Source: Rhodobiaceae bacterium (GTDB lineage Bacteria > Pseudomonadota > Alphaproteobacteria > Parvibaculales > Parvibaculaceae). Taken from it: a DNA stretch of 64,000 nt. Each line of letters begins with the position of its first letter. Positions within the stretch are counted from its first letter, which is position 1. A program made the position numbers and the translations under genes. The stretch is taken from positions 1-64,000 of the forward strand of contig JAAWWE010000001.1 in assembly GCA_021404525.1 (NCBI GenBank), read 5' to 3'. Shown piece after piece: positions 35,985-44,767 of this stretch. The notes beneath the pieces are model-generated. The model was given only the letters and a program-made list of their open reading frames with translations, was not told the origin of the DNA and ran no database searches.

Positions 35985-37222
35985 CAGCTGTAGCGAACCT
36001 CTTTCACCTCGCCCGCATTGCCTGCGTCAATCTCGGCCATGCTGGCTTGCAGGTCGGCAAGATATTGATCCTGAACCGCCGCGTGGAAAGGCGACAGCAT
36101 GAGGTGAAGCGATTTCGGCTCTGTAGTCACCGACGTCATCCAGCCGCGCTCTGCCATTTTTCCCCAAAGAGCAAAGGCGTCATAGTCGGGGTGATAAAAG
36201 GCCACGAGGCCGAGTACCGGTTTCCCGACAATTTTGAAACCCATCCGCTTGACGCCGGTTTCAATATGTTCACGCACGGCGCAGACAATGCCCTGTTTCT
36301 CTTTGTAGCCTTCAACGCCAAGGTAATTCATGACGGCCCATGCCGCGGCAATGGCCCCGCCTGGACGCGTGCCGGCAAGGGTTGGTGTGATCATCCGACC
36401 GCCTGGCCAGTCCGCACAATCAAAGACCATATGCGACTGCAATTCCTCTGAGCGGAAGAGAACAGTGGATGCGCCTTTTGCTGCATAGCCATATTTGTGA
36501 AGATCCGCGGAGATCGACTTGACCGCAGGGACTTCAAAGTCAAACGCATGAAGTGGCACGCCGTTCATCTTGGCAAAGGGAGCAAAATAGCCGCCAACGC
36601 ATGCGTCTACATGGAGCCAGGTACCATGCGCCTCTGCTACTGCGCCTAGGCGCTCAATAGGGTCAACAAGTCCATAGGGGAAGCAGGGTGCAGATCCAAC
36701 GAGCATGATCGTGTCGTCGTCAATCACCGCGCCCATCGCAGCGGCATCGGCCAAAAAATCCGGCCCACAAGGCACCCGTCGGATTTCCATATCCATCATC
36801 TTGGCGGCTTTGTCGAAAGCTGGGTGGGCTGACCAAGGTGCGACGATATTGGGTCGCCCCTTCAGCGTGCCTTCAGCGCGGGCATAATCACGTGCTGTCT
36901 TGACGGCCATGGTAATGGAGTCTGTGCCGCCGGAGGTAATGTTGCCCGCCGCGCCGTCTGGTGCGTGGAGTAGGCTGAGGCCCATCGAAACGACTTCGTC
37001 TTCCATCTGCTTCAGGCTGGGGAATGCCATCGGCCCAAGCCCGTTCTCCGACATATACATCGTGTAGGCTTCTTTTTGCACACGGGCGACGTCCGGCCCG
37101 GCATTGAAGACGTAGACCGCTGTCTTCCCATCCCGCCATTTGACGTCATTGCCACCACGCGTCTGCATCTCATGGCGCAAACTCTCCCAGTCGCGACCTT
37201 GCTCTGGCATCTTGAAGCTCAT
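35984..37222 (-). CDS. Group II PLP decarboxylase/lyase-like enzyme
   Basis: A 412-residue PLP enzyme of fold type I. The N-terminal YMSENGLGPMAFPSLKQMEDEVV and GGTDSITMAVKTARDYAR segments, and the lysine motif SADLHKYGYAAKGASTV, resemble sphingosine-1-phosphate lyase and related aspartate/glutamate decarboxylases. No membrane helix is seen, unlike eukaryotic sphingosine-phosphate lyase. The substrate is not predictable; a small amino acid or a sphingoid-like phosphate is possible. The start at 37222 has a GGGGAG ribosome site; the longer upstream start is not supported. It is divergent from the alkylsulfatase-like gene. Confidence 0.85.
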   Translation of the reverse strand: MSFKMPEQGRDWESLRHEMQTRGGNDVKWRDGKTAVYVFNAGPDVARVQKEAYTMYMSENGLGPMAFPSLKQMEDEVVSMGLSLLHAPDGAAGNITSGGTDSITMAVKTARDYARAEGTLKGRPNIVAPWSAHPAFDKAAKMMDMEIRRVPCGPDFLADAAAMGAVIDDDTIMLVGSAPCFPYGLVDPIERLGAVAEAHGTWLHVDACVGGYFAPFAKMNGVPLHAFDFEVPAVKSISADLHKYGYAAKGASTVLFRSEELQSHMVFDCADWPGGRMITPTLAGTRPGGAIAAAWAVMNYLGVEGYKEKQGIVCAVREHIETGVKRMGFKIVGKPVLGLVAFYHPDYDAFALWGKMAERGWMTSVTTEPKSLHLMLSPFHAAVQDQYLADLQASMAEIDAGNAGEVKEVRYS

Positions 37223-37486
37223 CGAATTCTCCCCGGCGCGCTGTTCGTCTCGTCCGAACAACGACGCTTAACTTTTTCAGCATTTCCGCCATTCTCAGCG
37301 GTTGGACGAAGGGATCATACCCGCTTAGCTCCGTTCGCCAAATCAATGTTTAAGTGCCTGATGCAACCTCAAGCGCTCGGCAGACTTGCATCAATCCCGC
37401 AGAGTGGAATTAGTTCTTGTCTGGCTCGACGAGCGGCGCGTGCAGGGTCATTGTCGCGCAACGTTCAAGAAATCCGAGGAGTTCCT

Positions 37487-38824
37487 ATGGCCGATCTGCT
37501 GGCGCTATCTGAGCGGTTTATCGACAATGACATCTACGAGGGCGCAGGCCTTGTGAACCGACCCACAATGGAGTTGTCGGAACTGGGAAATGGGATCGCT
37601 CTCATCGAAGCTTTTTCCCACGTGGTGACGTTCAAAACAGGCGACGGTCTTGTCCTGTTCGACACCAGCCTGGAAGCATTTGGCGGCGGGGTTTTGAACT
37701 CCTTACGGAAATGGACAGACGAGCCCGTCTCCAACATCTGTTACACCCATGGCCACGCAGACCATGTCGGCGGCACCAATCATTTCGTCTGTGAAGCATG
37801 TGAAAAGGGACACCGCCGTCCTCGCATCATCGCCCATGAAAACGTCGCACCTCGTTTTCGTCGCTATGAAGCAACCAATGGGTACAACTTCACGATCAAT
37901 GCCCGCCAGTTTGCCCCGGCGACTGAGCTGCGCATGGGCCAGGCGGGAGAAGAGTCGGGTGAGGGCGGAAAAGCAAGCGCACGTCGTTTCGGGCCTGATC
38001 CCTGGATCGATCCCGACACGACCTTCCGCGAAAGCCTCAACACCAAAGTTGGGGACACCCAGTTTGAATTGCATCACGCAATCGGCGAAACCGATGACCA
38101 TCTATGGGCATGGGTGCCAGAGCACAAGGCGATCTGTTCCGGCGACTTTGTGACCTGGGTGTTTCCGAACGCAGGCAACCCTCAGAAAGTGCAGCGTTAT
38201 CCGCTGGAGTGGGCAAAGGCTCTGCGCGAGATGATCGCGAAAGAACCAGAGCTGCTGCTGCCTGCTCACGGTCTGCCCATCGGCGGCAAGGCGCGCATCG
38301 CAACAGTGCTCGATCACATTGCGACCGCACTGGAGACACTGGTGAGCCAGACCGTCGATATGATGAACGCTGGTGCGCGGTTGGATGAGATCATTCATTC
38401 CATCAAGCTCCCGGCGGAACTAATGGGCAAGCCCTATCTGCAGCCGGTCTACGACGAACCTGAATTCGTCATCCACAATATCTGGCGTCTTTATGGTGGC
38501 TGGTATGATGGCAATCCAGCCAATCTGAAGCCTGCATCCGACGCCGCCTTGGCTGAAGAGATGGCATCCCTGGCAGGCGGGGCCAAAGCTCTGGCTGCAC
38601 GGGCAGCGAAACTGGTCGGTGAGGGGGATCTCAGGCTGGCGTGCCATTTGGCGGAGATGGCTGGGCTTGCAGCACCAGATGACATCGAGGTGCATGGCCT
38701 GCGGGCGGAAGTCTATGCGGCCCGCCGCAAGGCAGAAGCTTCTCTTATGTCCAAAGGCATTTACGGATTTGCCGAGCGCCAGTCTCTGCAGGTTGTCAGC
38801 GAGCATAACCAAAAGAAGGCGTAA
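37487..38824 (+). CDS. MBL-fold hydrolase with alkyl-sulfatase-type domains
   Basis: A 445-residue metallo-beta-lactamase-fold protein. The zinc motif THGHADHVGG is near residue 86, and the later ETDDHLWAWVP and CSGDFVTWVFPNAGNPQKVQ segments match alkyl-sulfatase relatives. The C-terminal portion (from about residue 315) contains helices similar to the alkyl-sulfatase dimerisation domain (YDGNPANLKPASDAALAEEM). The SCP2-like domain of full alkyl sulfatases is absent. The hydrolysed substrate is therefore uncertain. The chosen ATG at 37487 has a GAGGAG ribosome site; the longer frame beginning at 37076 overlaps the divergent gene and is rejected. Confidence 0.85.
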   Translation: MADLLALSERFIDNDIYEGAGLVNRPTMELSELGNGIALIEAFSHVVTFKTGDGLVLFDTSLEAFGGGVLNSLRKWTDEPVSNICYTHGHADHVGGTNHFVCEACEKGHRRPRIIAHENVAPRFRRYEATNGYNFTINARQFAPATELRMGQAGEESGEGGKASARRFGPDPWIDPDTTFRESLNTKVGDTQFELHHAIGETDDHLWAWVPEHKAICSGDFVTWVFPNAGNPQKVQRYPLEWAKALREMIAKEPELLLPAHGLPIGGKARIATVLDHIATALETLVSQTVDMMNAGARLDEIIHSIKLPAELMGKPYLQPVYDEPEFVIHNIWRLYGGWYDGNPANLKPASDAALAEEMASLAGGAKALAARAAKLVGEGDLRLACHLAEMAGLAAPDDIEVHGLRAEVYAARRKAEASLMSKGIYGFAERQSLQVVSEHNQKKA

Positions 38825-38875
38825 GACCTTCGCATACGCTTTCTCAACTCAGGGAGCGTCCAAGAGGAAGGGTCG

Positions 38876-38902
38876 AAGGGCAAGGCGCCGTTCGGCCCTT
38901 TT
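38876..38902 (+). terminator. Candidate hairpin terminator
   Basis: AAGGGC and GCCCTT pair across a 13-base loop and the second arm runs into TTTT. It lies 52 bases past the alkyl-sulfatase-like stop and abuts the stop of the convergent enoyl-CoA hydratase gene. Confidence 0.45.
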
Positions 38903-39710
38903 ATGTTCCGGTGAATTTAGGGGCGCGTTTCTCGAAAAACGCCTTCACACCTTCTTTCACGTCTTTAGAGGGATTGGTCACCATCACCGAAAGGGCGGCA
39001 TCGCCCAGAGACCGTTCAAGAGTGACGTCATGGGAGCGCAGCATCATTTGTTTGGCAAGGCGCACGGCAAGCGGCGCGCGCTCTGCAAGCGCTGTGGCCA
39101 GCTTCAAAGTCTCATCTTCAAGCGCATTGTCAGACACTACTTCCGTGACCAGTCCAAGCTCCATCGCGGTGCGGGCATCGTATGTCTCAGCGAGCATGCT
39201 CATTTTGAGGGCGCGGTCCATGCCCATGGCACGTGGGAAGAACCAGGCCCCGCCTTCATCCGGCAAAAGTCCAAAGCGGCCACTCGTGTCTCCCAGTTTT
39301 GCCTGGTCAGACGCGATGCGAATATCGCAAGCGAGTGCAAGGGTCAGACCGCCCGCCACAGCCGGACCATTGATCATGGCGATCACCGGCTTGTCACACC
39401 GTTGCAGCGCAAGGATCACCCGATGCATGCCGTCACGCATCTCGCGTCCATGTGAAAGCTGGCTCGCCATCAGTGCTTTGTGCTCGTCATCCCCATTGCC
39501 GCTGACATCGCCTCCGGAACAAAAGCCGCGCCCTGCGCCCGTGATAATGAGCGCGCGTTGATTGTCATCGCGCAGATAAGCTTCGATAGCCTCCGTTACT
39601 TCTTCGCAAAGGCGTGTGGTGTAAGCGTTCATGGCCTGAGGTCGGTTGAGCGTGATCCGCATTACCTTGTTGGCTGGGTGGTCTACCAGGATTTGGCTGA
39701 ATTCGGTCAT
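38901..39710 (-). CDS. Enoyl-CoA hydratase/isomerase family protein
   Basis: A 269-residue crotonase-fold enzyme. The oxyanion-hole segments are GAGRGFCSGGDVSG and INGPAVAGGLTLALACDIRIA, and a likely catalytic Glu lies in LLPDEGGAWF. The active-site pattern suggests hydration of an enoyl-CoA but does not exclude isomerase activity. The start at 39710 (MTEFSQIL) has a GGAGAG ribosome site, and the very long upstream extension of this frame is an antisense shadow of the next gene. It is divergent from a second enoyl-CoA hydratase gene starting at 39798. Confidence 0.9.
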   Translation of the reverse strand: MTEFSQILVDHPANKVMRITLNRPQAMNAYTTRLCEEVTEAIEAYLRDDNQRALIITGAGRGFCSGGDVSGNGDDEHKALMASQLSHGREMRDGMHRVILALQRCDKPVIAMINGPAVAGGLTLALACDIRIASDQAKLGDTSGRFGLLPDEGGAWFFPRAMGMDRALKMSMLAETYDARTAMELGLVTEVVSDNALEDETLKLATALAERAPLAVRLAKQMMLRSHDVTLERSLGDAALSVMVTNPSKDVKEGVKAFFEKRAPKFTGT

Positions 39711-39797
39711 TTGTCTCTCCCTCTTGTGCCTTCTCACGCGCCCATGGAATGATAGGCTAACGCAAACATTGAAGAATGCCCAAACCCGGGGGGTGCT

Positions 39798-40646
39798 ATG
39801 ACCGCTTATGATGAAATTCTCTACGATGTAGCCGATCGCGTTGCGACCATTACCCTCAATCGTCCAGACAAATTGAATGCCTGGACGGCGACGATGGAGA
39901 ACAGCGTGCGCGTTGCCATCAACGATGCGGCTGCCGACGACAATGTTCGAGTGATCGTGATCACAGGCGCCGGTCGAGGGTTTTGCGCAGGCGCTGACAT
40001 GGGCGGGTTGCAGAAAATTGACGCGAATGGCGATGGCAGAAAGCGCATTGTTGAGAAGGGCGAGGAAGCAGAGGTCTCGTTCGACGGCGATCTGGGTCCT
40101 TCCGTCCTCGAACATTTCGAAGGACGATTTGGATATATGTTCGAATGTCCCAAGCCCATCATCGCGGCCATCAACGGGCCTTGCGCCGGGATCGGGCTTG
40201 TCATGACTCTCTTCTGCGATATGCGGATCGCGAGTGACGCGGCAAAGTTCACCACCGCTTTTGCCCAGCGGGGCCTTGTGGCGGAACACGGCATCGCCTG
40301 GCTTTTGCCAAGGCTGATTGGCTCTGCGAATGCGTTGGACATTCTGATGTCAGCACGGAAGTTCACCGGTGAGGAAGCGGCCCGTCTGGGCCTGGTGAAC
40401 AGGTCTGTGCCGGGGAATGCTCTGATGGGCGAGGTGACGGATTACGCAAAAAGTCTCGCTGAAACCGCATCACCCCGGTCGATGACGGTGATGAAGCGTC
40501 AGGTCTACAAATCGCTTTTCCAGGACTTCAACAGCTCGACATCCATGGCAGACACAGAAATGCAGTCCAGCTTTGCCAGTGAGGATTTCAAAGAGGGCGT
40601 AGCGCATTTCGTCGAAAAACGTGCCCCGAAATTCTCCGGAAAATAG
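39798..40646 (+). CDS. Enoyl-CoA hydratase/isomerase family protein
   Basis: A 282-residue crotonase-fold enzyme, a paralogue of the divergent gene at 38901-39710. It carries GAGRGFCAGADMGG, INGPCAGIGLVMTLFCDMRIA and GLVAEHGIAWLLPR, with a likely catalytic Glu in the last. An insertion after the first motif (about residues 72-100) makes it slightly longer than its neighbour. The two face each other across an 87-base promoter region. The substrate is unknown; either could belong to fatty acid or aromatic-acid breakdown. Confidence 0.9.
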   Translation: MTAYDEILYDVADRVATITLNRPDKLNAWTATMENSVRVAINDAAADDNVRVIVITGAGRGFCAGADMGGLQKIDANGDGRKRIVEKGEEAEVSFDGDLGPSVLEHFEGRFGYMFECPKPIIAAINGPCAGIGLVMTLFCDMRIASDAAKFTTAFAQRGLVAEHGIAWLLPRLIGSANALDILMSARKFTGEEAARLGLVNRSVPGNALMGEVTDYAKSLAETASPRSMTVMKRQVYKSLFQDFNSSTSMADTEMQSSFASEDFKEGVAHFVEKRAPKFSGK

Positions 40647-40650
40647 GTTC

Positions 40651-40665
40651 ATCTTTCAGAAAGAT
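40651..40665. repeat. Short perfect inverted repeat
   Basis: ATCTTTC-A-GAAAGAT is a perfect seven-base palindrome five bases after the second enoyl-CoA hydratase stop. It is too short and AT-rich to be a terminator on its own and might be a protein site. A GC-rich hairpin CCCGCACGCGGG follows at 40671-40682. Confidence 0.3.
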
Positions 40666-40830
40666 CAGTACCCGCACGCGGGAAAAAGAACAGCTTCTAC
40701 TTTCTCCACCATAGCGTTGCCATTGCACGCAAGATTGATCTTGTTGCTTTAGGTAGCTAAACTGCCAAAATTAGTGTGGGATTCGGGTGTAATACGCGCT
40801 CCCCAGAAGGACGAGGGGAATTTTCAGCGT

Positions 40831-42372
40831 ATGGAGTTCAATTCTTATCTCTATGTTTTTCTTTTCCTACCCATAGGTTGGGCACTCTACCAAGTTTTCC
40901 GCACAACTGCATTCGCCAACTACCTGCTCACTGGATTGAGCGTGGTGTTTTACTGCTGGGTGGTCTGGTGGTTCATTCTGCCGATGGCTGTCTCGGCGGT
41001 ACTTGACTATTTCGTTGGTGCAAAAATTGCTGCCACTGATGAAGATCAGAAGCGCCGCCGATTGTTGGTTCTCAGTGTGGTGACCAATCTGGGCCTGCTT
41101 AGCTTTTTCAAATATACAACATGGTTGTCGGGCGAATTTGCCGCACTGATTGCCTTTATGGGTCTCGGGACCATGCAGGTGGTCCATGTGACGCTGCCGC
41201 CGGGTATCTCATTCTACACCTTCCAAACCATGTCCTACACGATCGATATCTACAGGAAAGACTTCAAGCCGCATAAGTCTTTCATCGATTATCTTTCATT
41301 CGTTTCCTTCTTCCCGCAATTGGTCGCTGGACCAATTGAACGCGCGCAGGATCTGCTGCCGCAGATTGCAAAAGTTCGCCCTCCCGTTCCGCTGCAGGTC
41401 GCCTGCGGTGCGCTGTTCATGGTTCTCTTCGGTTTGTTCATCAAAACAGTCGTCGCCGACAACATGGGTGGCGTCGTCGACATGGTGTTTGAAATGATGG
41501 GTCCAAACGGGGATCAGGTACTTCCCGCCGGTATGGGGATCTTGTTTGCCTATGCTTTCGCCTTTCAGATTTACTGCGACTTCGCTGCATACTCCCACAT
41601 TGCTCGCGGTACAGCCCGATTGTTTGGCATTGAGCTAAGACGTAACTTTTTGACGCCCTATTTCTCAACGTCGCCGTCTGAGTTCTGGGAACGGTGGCAC
41701 ATCTCGCTTTCCTCATGGCTGCGCGACTATCTCTATATTCCTTTAGGAGGAAACAGGTTCGGCAAGCTTCTCACCTTTAGGAATCTTGTTTTGACGATGT
41801 TCCTAGGCGGGCTTTGGCACGGTGCCGGCATTTTCTTCATTGTTTGGGGGCTATGGCATGGAGCTCTGTTGGTCTTCTACAGATTATGCCCAGTGGATCA
41901 GTTCCTGATTAATCGGTTTGGACGTGTCGGGAAAATTTTGGCGATGATCCTATTGTTCCACCTTGTGTGTATTGGGTGGATTTTCTTCCGCGCATCGCCC
42001 GATCAGCTTCTACCAATTCTAGACTCTATCGTTCGATTCCCTGGAGCAATGATTGATGTCGCAGTTACGTACTGGCCATATTGGGTGAGTGCTTGGCAGG
42101 GAGAAGGCAATATCTTCGCCGTAGCGACGAACACAGTGTTGGCCATGGTGAGGCCGAGTTGGGTGTTCTATTATCTGTCTCTTGGTGTGTTTCTTTTCTG
42201 TGTGCCCATATTAGTTGCTGATTACTTTGGCTATCGACGCAATGAGGAATTTCCTGATGTTTGGGAACGTATGCCAACAGCGATAAAAGCCGCCTCCGTC
42301 GTCATACTTCTGTATGGCATTCAGTTCTTAGGTCGAAGAGAATCCAATGAATTCATCTACTTCCAATTTTAA
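40831..42372 (+). CDS. MBOAT family O-acyltransferase
   Basis: A 513-residue inner-membrane protein with about ten hydrophobic helices, of the AlgI-like MBOAT class that transfers acetyl groups across the membrane to surface polymers. The active-site segments SPSEFWERWHISLSSWLRDY and GGLWHGAGIFFIVWGLWHGA contain the conserved histidines; FFPQLVAGPIERA and GISFYTFQTMSYTID are family motifs. The ATG at 40831 has a GAGGGG site about 14 bases upstream; the longer frame starting at 40774 is rejected. The stop lies 26 bases inside the following SGNH-like gene, so the two are translationally coupled. Confidence 0.92.
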   Translation: MEFNSYLYVFLFLPIGWALYQVFRTTAFANYLLTGLSVVFYCWVVWWFILPMAVSAVLDYFVGAKIAATDEDQKRRRLLVLSVVTNLGLLSFFKYTTWLSGEFAALIAFMGLGTMQVVHVTLPPGISFYTFQTMSYTIDIYRKDFKPHKSFIDYLSFVSFFPQLVAGPIERAQDLLPQIAKVRPPVPLQVACGALFMVLFGLFIKTVVADNMGGVVDMVFEMMGPNGDQVLPAGMGILFAYAFAFQIYCDFAAYSHIARGTARLFGIELRRNFLTPYFSTSPSEFWERWHISLSSWLRDYLYIPLGGNRFGKLLTFRNLVLTMFLGGLWHGAGIFFIVWGLWHGALLVFYRLCPVDQFLINRFGRVGKILAMILLFHLVCIGWIFFRASPDQLLPILDSIVRFPGAMIDVAVTYWPYWVSAWQGEGNIFAVATNTVLAMVRPSWVFYYLSLGVFLFCVPILVADYFGYRRNEEFPDVWERMPTAIKAASVVILLYGIQFLGRRESNEFIYFQF

Positions 42373-43435
42373 GAGCATCCTTATCGCAATCGCGGCAATT
42401 GCTGTTATTGAGCTCGTTTACCTGTCGGTCTACCAGCCTGATTTCTCAACGAGAAATAATTTGCTGTCTTTGTCCTATGCCAAGGGTGACAGATTCGGGC
42501 GTCTAGTGATCCATGACAAGATTGCACACTACGATCAAGAGGAGGTGCACATTCTGCAGACCGGTGACAGCTCTGGGTTTATGGGAATCCGTCCGCTCAT
42601 AGTAGAAGAGTATCTCCCGGACAATGTGAATTATGTAAATCTGAGTTGCTGCTCCAACATTGGTTTCAAGGGATATATGGGGATATTCAAGTACTTCCTC
42701 GAGCGTCATCCTGAGATGGAAGCTATTGTGATCTATCACACGCCGCTCGGTAACCTCCCAAGCAGTGGCAATTGGGATGATGGTGTGGAGTTGTTTGGAA
42801 GTAACGAAAATCTCGCCATGTTTGGTGCAGACATTTACAAGACCTACGCGAGCAACTGGACCTTGTTGCAACTGCCAACCCTGGACGCCAGGATTGCTGT
42901 AACGGACTATCTTTATTCATTCGGACGATTGGTCTTGCCGCAGGGGCGAGAATTGTCTTCTGCTGAAGGCTATCGGGTATTCAGAGAGCGCCTTATCGAG
43001 GATGATGGTTACATGCCGCATCTTGGCGGCGGTACGCTGGGTAGTTGGGGTGCGCAACATGAATGCACCTATCCAGCACCACAATACATGTCAACGATGT
43101 TTGGTGGTCAGGGTGAGAGCTACATAGAGTCAGTGTACGGTGAATTTGCCGACCTCGCCGAAAGCTACGGTGTGAAGCTTGTCTTAGCCTATCAGGTTGT
43201 GCCTTGCCCCGTAGGCGAAGGTGCTGGCACGCAGGCTGTTCGTGCCGAATTGCAGGCGTTTATGGCAGAGCATCCTAACGTCATTGTTCCGTTTGATCTT
43301 GCAGATACATGGCCGAAAGATCGGTTCGCTATTCCGGCACACACAAAGCACGAATTCTCTGAAGAGCTATCGCGCCGTCTTGGAGAAGCACTGCAGCCGC
43401 ACTTTGTGGATCTTTCAGTTGTAGAGAGAAGGTAG
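42347..43435 (+). CDS. SGNH-like partner protein of the O-acyltransferase
   Basis: A 362-residue protein with one N-terminal membrane anchor (ILIAIAAIAVIELVYLSVY). A GDSSGFMG motif near residue 74 is the likely block I of an SGNH fold, and residues such as IYHTPLGNLP lie later. I expected partners of MBOAT proteins to be SGNH/AlgX/AlgJ-like acetyl-transfer proteins, and this gene overlaps the MBOAT gene by 26 bases, which supports that role. The triad cannot be completed by eye: an HEFS segment near the end (residues 342-345) might hold the histidine. The product would face the periplasm. Confidence 0.7.
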   Translation: MNSSTSNFKSILIAIAAIAVIELVYLSVYQPDFSTRNNLLSLSYAKGDRFGRLVIHDKIAHYDQEEVHILQTGDSSGFMGIRPLIVEEYLPDNVNYVNLSCCSNIGFKGYMGIFKYFLERHPEMEAIVIYHTPLGNLPSSGNWDDGVELFGSNENLAMFGADIYKTYASNWTLLQLPTLDARIAVTDYLYSFGRLVLPQGRELSSAEGYRVFRERLIEDDGYMPHLGGGTLGSWGAQHECTYPAPQYMSTMFGGQGESYIESVYGEFADLAESYGVKLVLAYQVVPCPVGEGAGTQAVRAELQAFMAEHPNVIVPFDLADTWPKDRFAIPAHTKHEFSEELSRRLGEALQPHFVDLSVVERR

Positions 43436-43480
43436 ACGCCTAGAGGCGGAACGCGGTAGGCCTCAGGCAACGGACGCGAC

Positions 43481-44683
43481 CTAGTCAAATATTGACCGAG
43501 AGCTTTCTCTAAAGATTGAGCGGAAAACGCCACCCTGTTTTTCAAAGTCTTGGTTGCGCGCGATCACCTTCTCTTCGTTGCTGATCGAAAGGCAGAGTAG
43601 AGAGAGTGCGATCTTTTTGTCCACAAGCTCAGAGGACGGCAGGATAGGTAATCGAGCGCCGGGTAAGAATTTGTACTGCTTCTGTGGCGTGTCATCGGCA
43701 ACAAAATCTATAAGATCAGCAACACCCATGAAGTTGACGAAGGCGCAAGCAAGGTGACCAGCGCCAAACAGGGCGATTGGGCCCTGCTCATCGCGTACTT
43801 TCTCCAGCTTGGTGCGCAACTCTTTGCAGGCTGGTTCGAACCTATCGGCATAGCTGGTCAGCGCGCCAACCTGCTTTTTGGCGTCGGCGCTGATTTTTAC
43901 TGGTCCTGGTTCGCCGGTTTTGCGGCTGAGTTGGACTAGAGAATTTTCAAACGGGCGCTCATAAACGTCCTGTCTGATCGACTCAAAGCCACCGATTGAA
44001 GAGAGCGGCGCGAAGGTCTCTGGTGTGAGATAGAGGGAGTGCTCCTCCCAGATCATGCAGTAATCTGCGAGCTTCAGGTTGCTGGTGCAATCAGGCACCT
44101 CCAGCATCAGGATGCCGCCCGGTTTAACCAGTTCTGACAGGCCCATAACAAATTCAGGCACGTCTTCGACATGTTCCAGGATATGCCGGACAATCAGAAA
44201 GTCAGCCTGCCCGAGCTTAGAGCCCAGGCCAGCCATGCGTTTTTTGGTGACGAGTTTTTGCACAGTTTCGTTACTTGCGCTCGGGTCGCTTATGCCCAGA
44301 TCTTCGTCCAATTTGATGCGCCAGGTGTTTTCGAAGCCTTTACGCACCAATCGATCCACCATCGTATCGTCTTTATAGGTCAGAGCGCCGACAACTTTTC
44401 CTTCTGGGTCGCCGAGGAGCGCCTCCACCTGATCTGCGACTGTGTCCAGATGTTCTTCTGGTTCCATCGCAACAATCCAATCATAGGGCGGAACAAGTGC
44501 GCTGTGGGGCACAAGGTCTGTGCTCTGGATCGTTCCGCAGTTGGTGCACTGACCAAGGGCCAGCCGCACATTGTTCTCTGGCTCGTCTTTTTGCGTTAGA
44601 TAGAAAGACGCAACCGGGTGGCTACCGACGTCCAGCTTTTCTTCTACAGCTTCGGCACCACATACAAGGCAGGCGATTGACAA
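43481..44683 (-). CDS. Zinc-binding C-methyltransferase-like protein with degenerate SAM motif
   Basis: A 400-residue protein with the three-part architecture of sugar C-methyltransferases. Two zinc-type cysteine pairs are CLVC at 5-8 and CTNC at 46-49. The middle domain has HILEHVEDVPEFV, PGGILMLEVPDC and EEHSLYLTPETF. The C-terminal domain has ALFGAGHLACAFVNFMG. The glycine-rich SAM motif I expected in the middle domain is not visible; GKVVGALTYKDDTMVDRL takes its place. Activity is thus uncertain. It starts with TTG at 44683 (GAGGA site upstream). It follows the WbuC-like gene by 84 bases on the same strand. Confidence 0.75.
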   Translation of the reverse strand: MSIACLVCGAEAVEEKLDVGSHPVASFYLTQKDEPENNVRLALGQCTNCGTIQSTDLVPHSALVPPYDWIVAMEPEEHLDTVADQVEALLGDPEGKVVGALTYKDDTMVDRLVRKGFENTWRIKLDEDLGISDPSASNETVQKLVTKKRMAGLGSKLGQADFLIVRHILEHVEDVPEFVMGLSELVKPGGILMLEVPDCTSNLKLADYCMIWEEHSLYLTPETFAPLSSIGGFESIRQDVYERPFENSLVQLSRKTGEPGPVKISADAKKQVGALTSYADRFEPACKELRTKLEKVRDEQGPIALFGAGHLACAFVNFMGVADLIDFVADDTPQKQYKFLPGARLPILPSSELVDKKIALSLLCLSISNEEKVIARNQDFEKQGGVFRSIFRESSRSIFD

Positions 44684-44767
44684 TGTTCTTGTTCCTCAAG
44701 GTGGGAATGCAGGAAATGCATCCGGTAGGTTTATCTGCCACATGAGCCATGGCGCATCAAAAAATGG

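Noticed and set aside
37076..37486. N-terminal extension of the alkyl-sulfatase-like protein
   Set aside because: It overlaps the divergent PLP-enzyme gene and lacks family similarity; the ATG at 37487 has a GAGGAG site.
39711..40289. N-terminal extension of the first enoyl-CoA hydratase frame
   Set aside because: It runs antisense through the second hydratase gene; the ATG at 39710 has a good ribosome site and the family N-terminus.
40671..40682. CCCGCACGCGGG hairpin as terminator
   Set aside because: The loop would have two bases and there is no T run.
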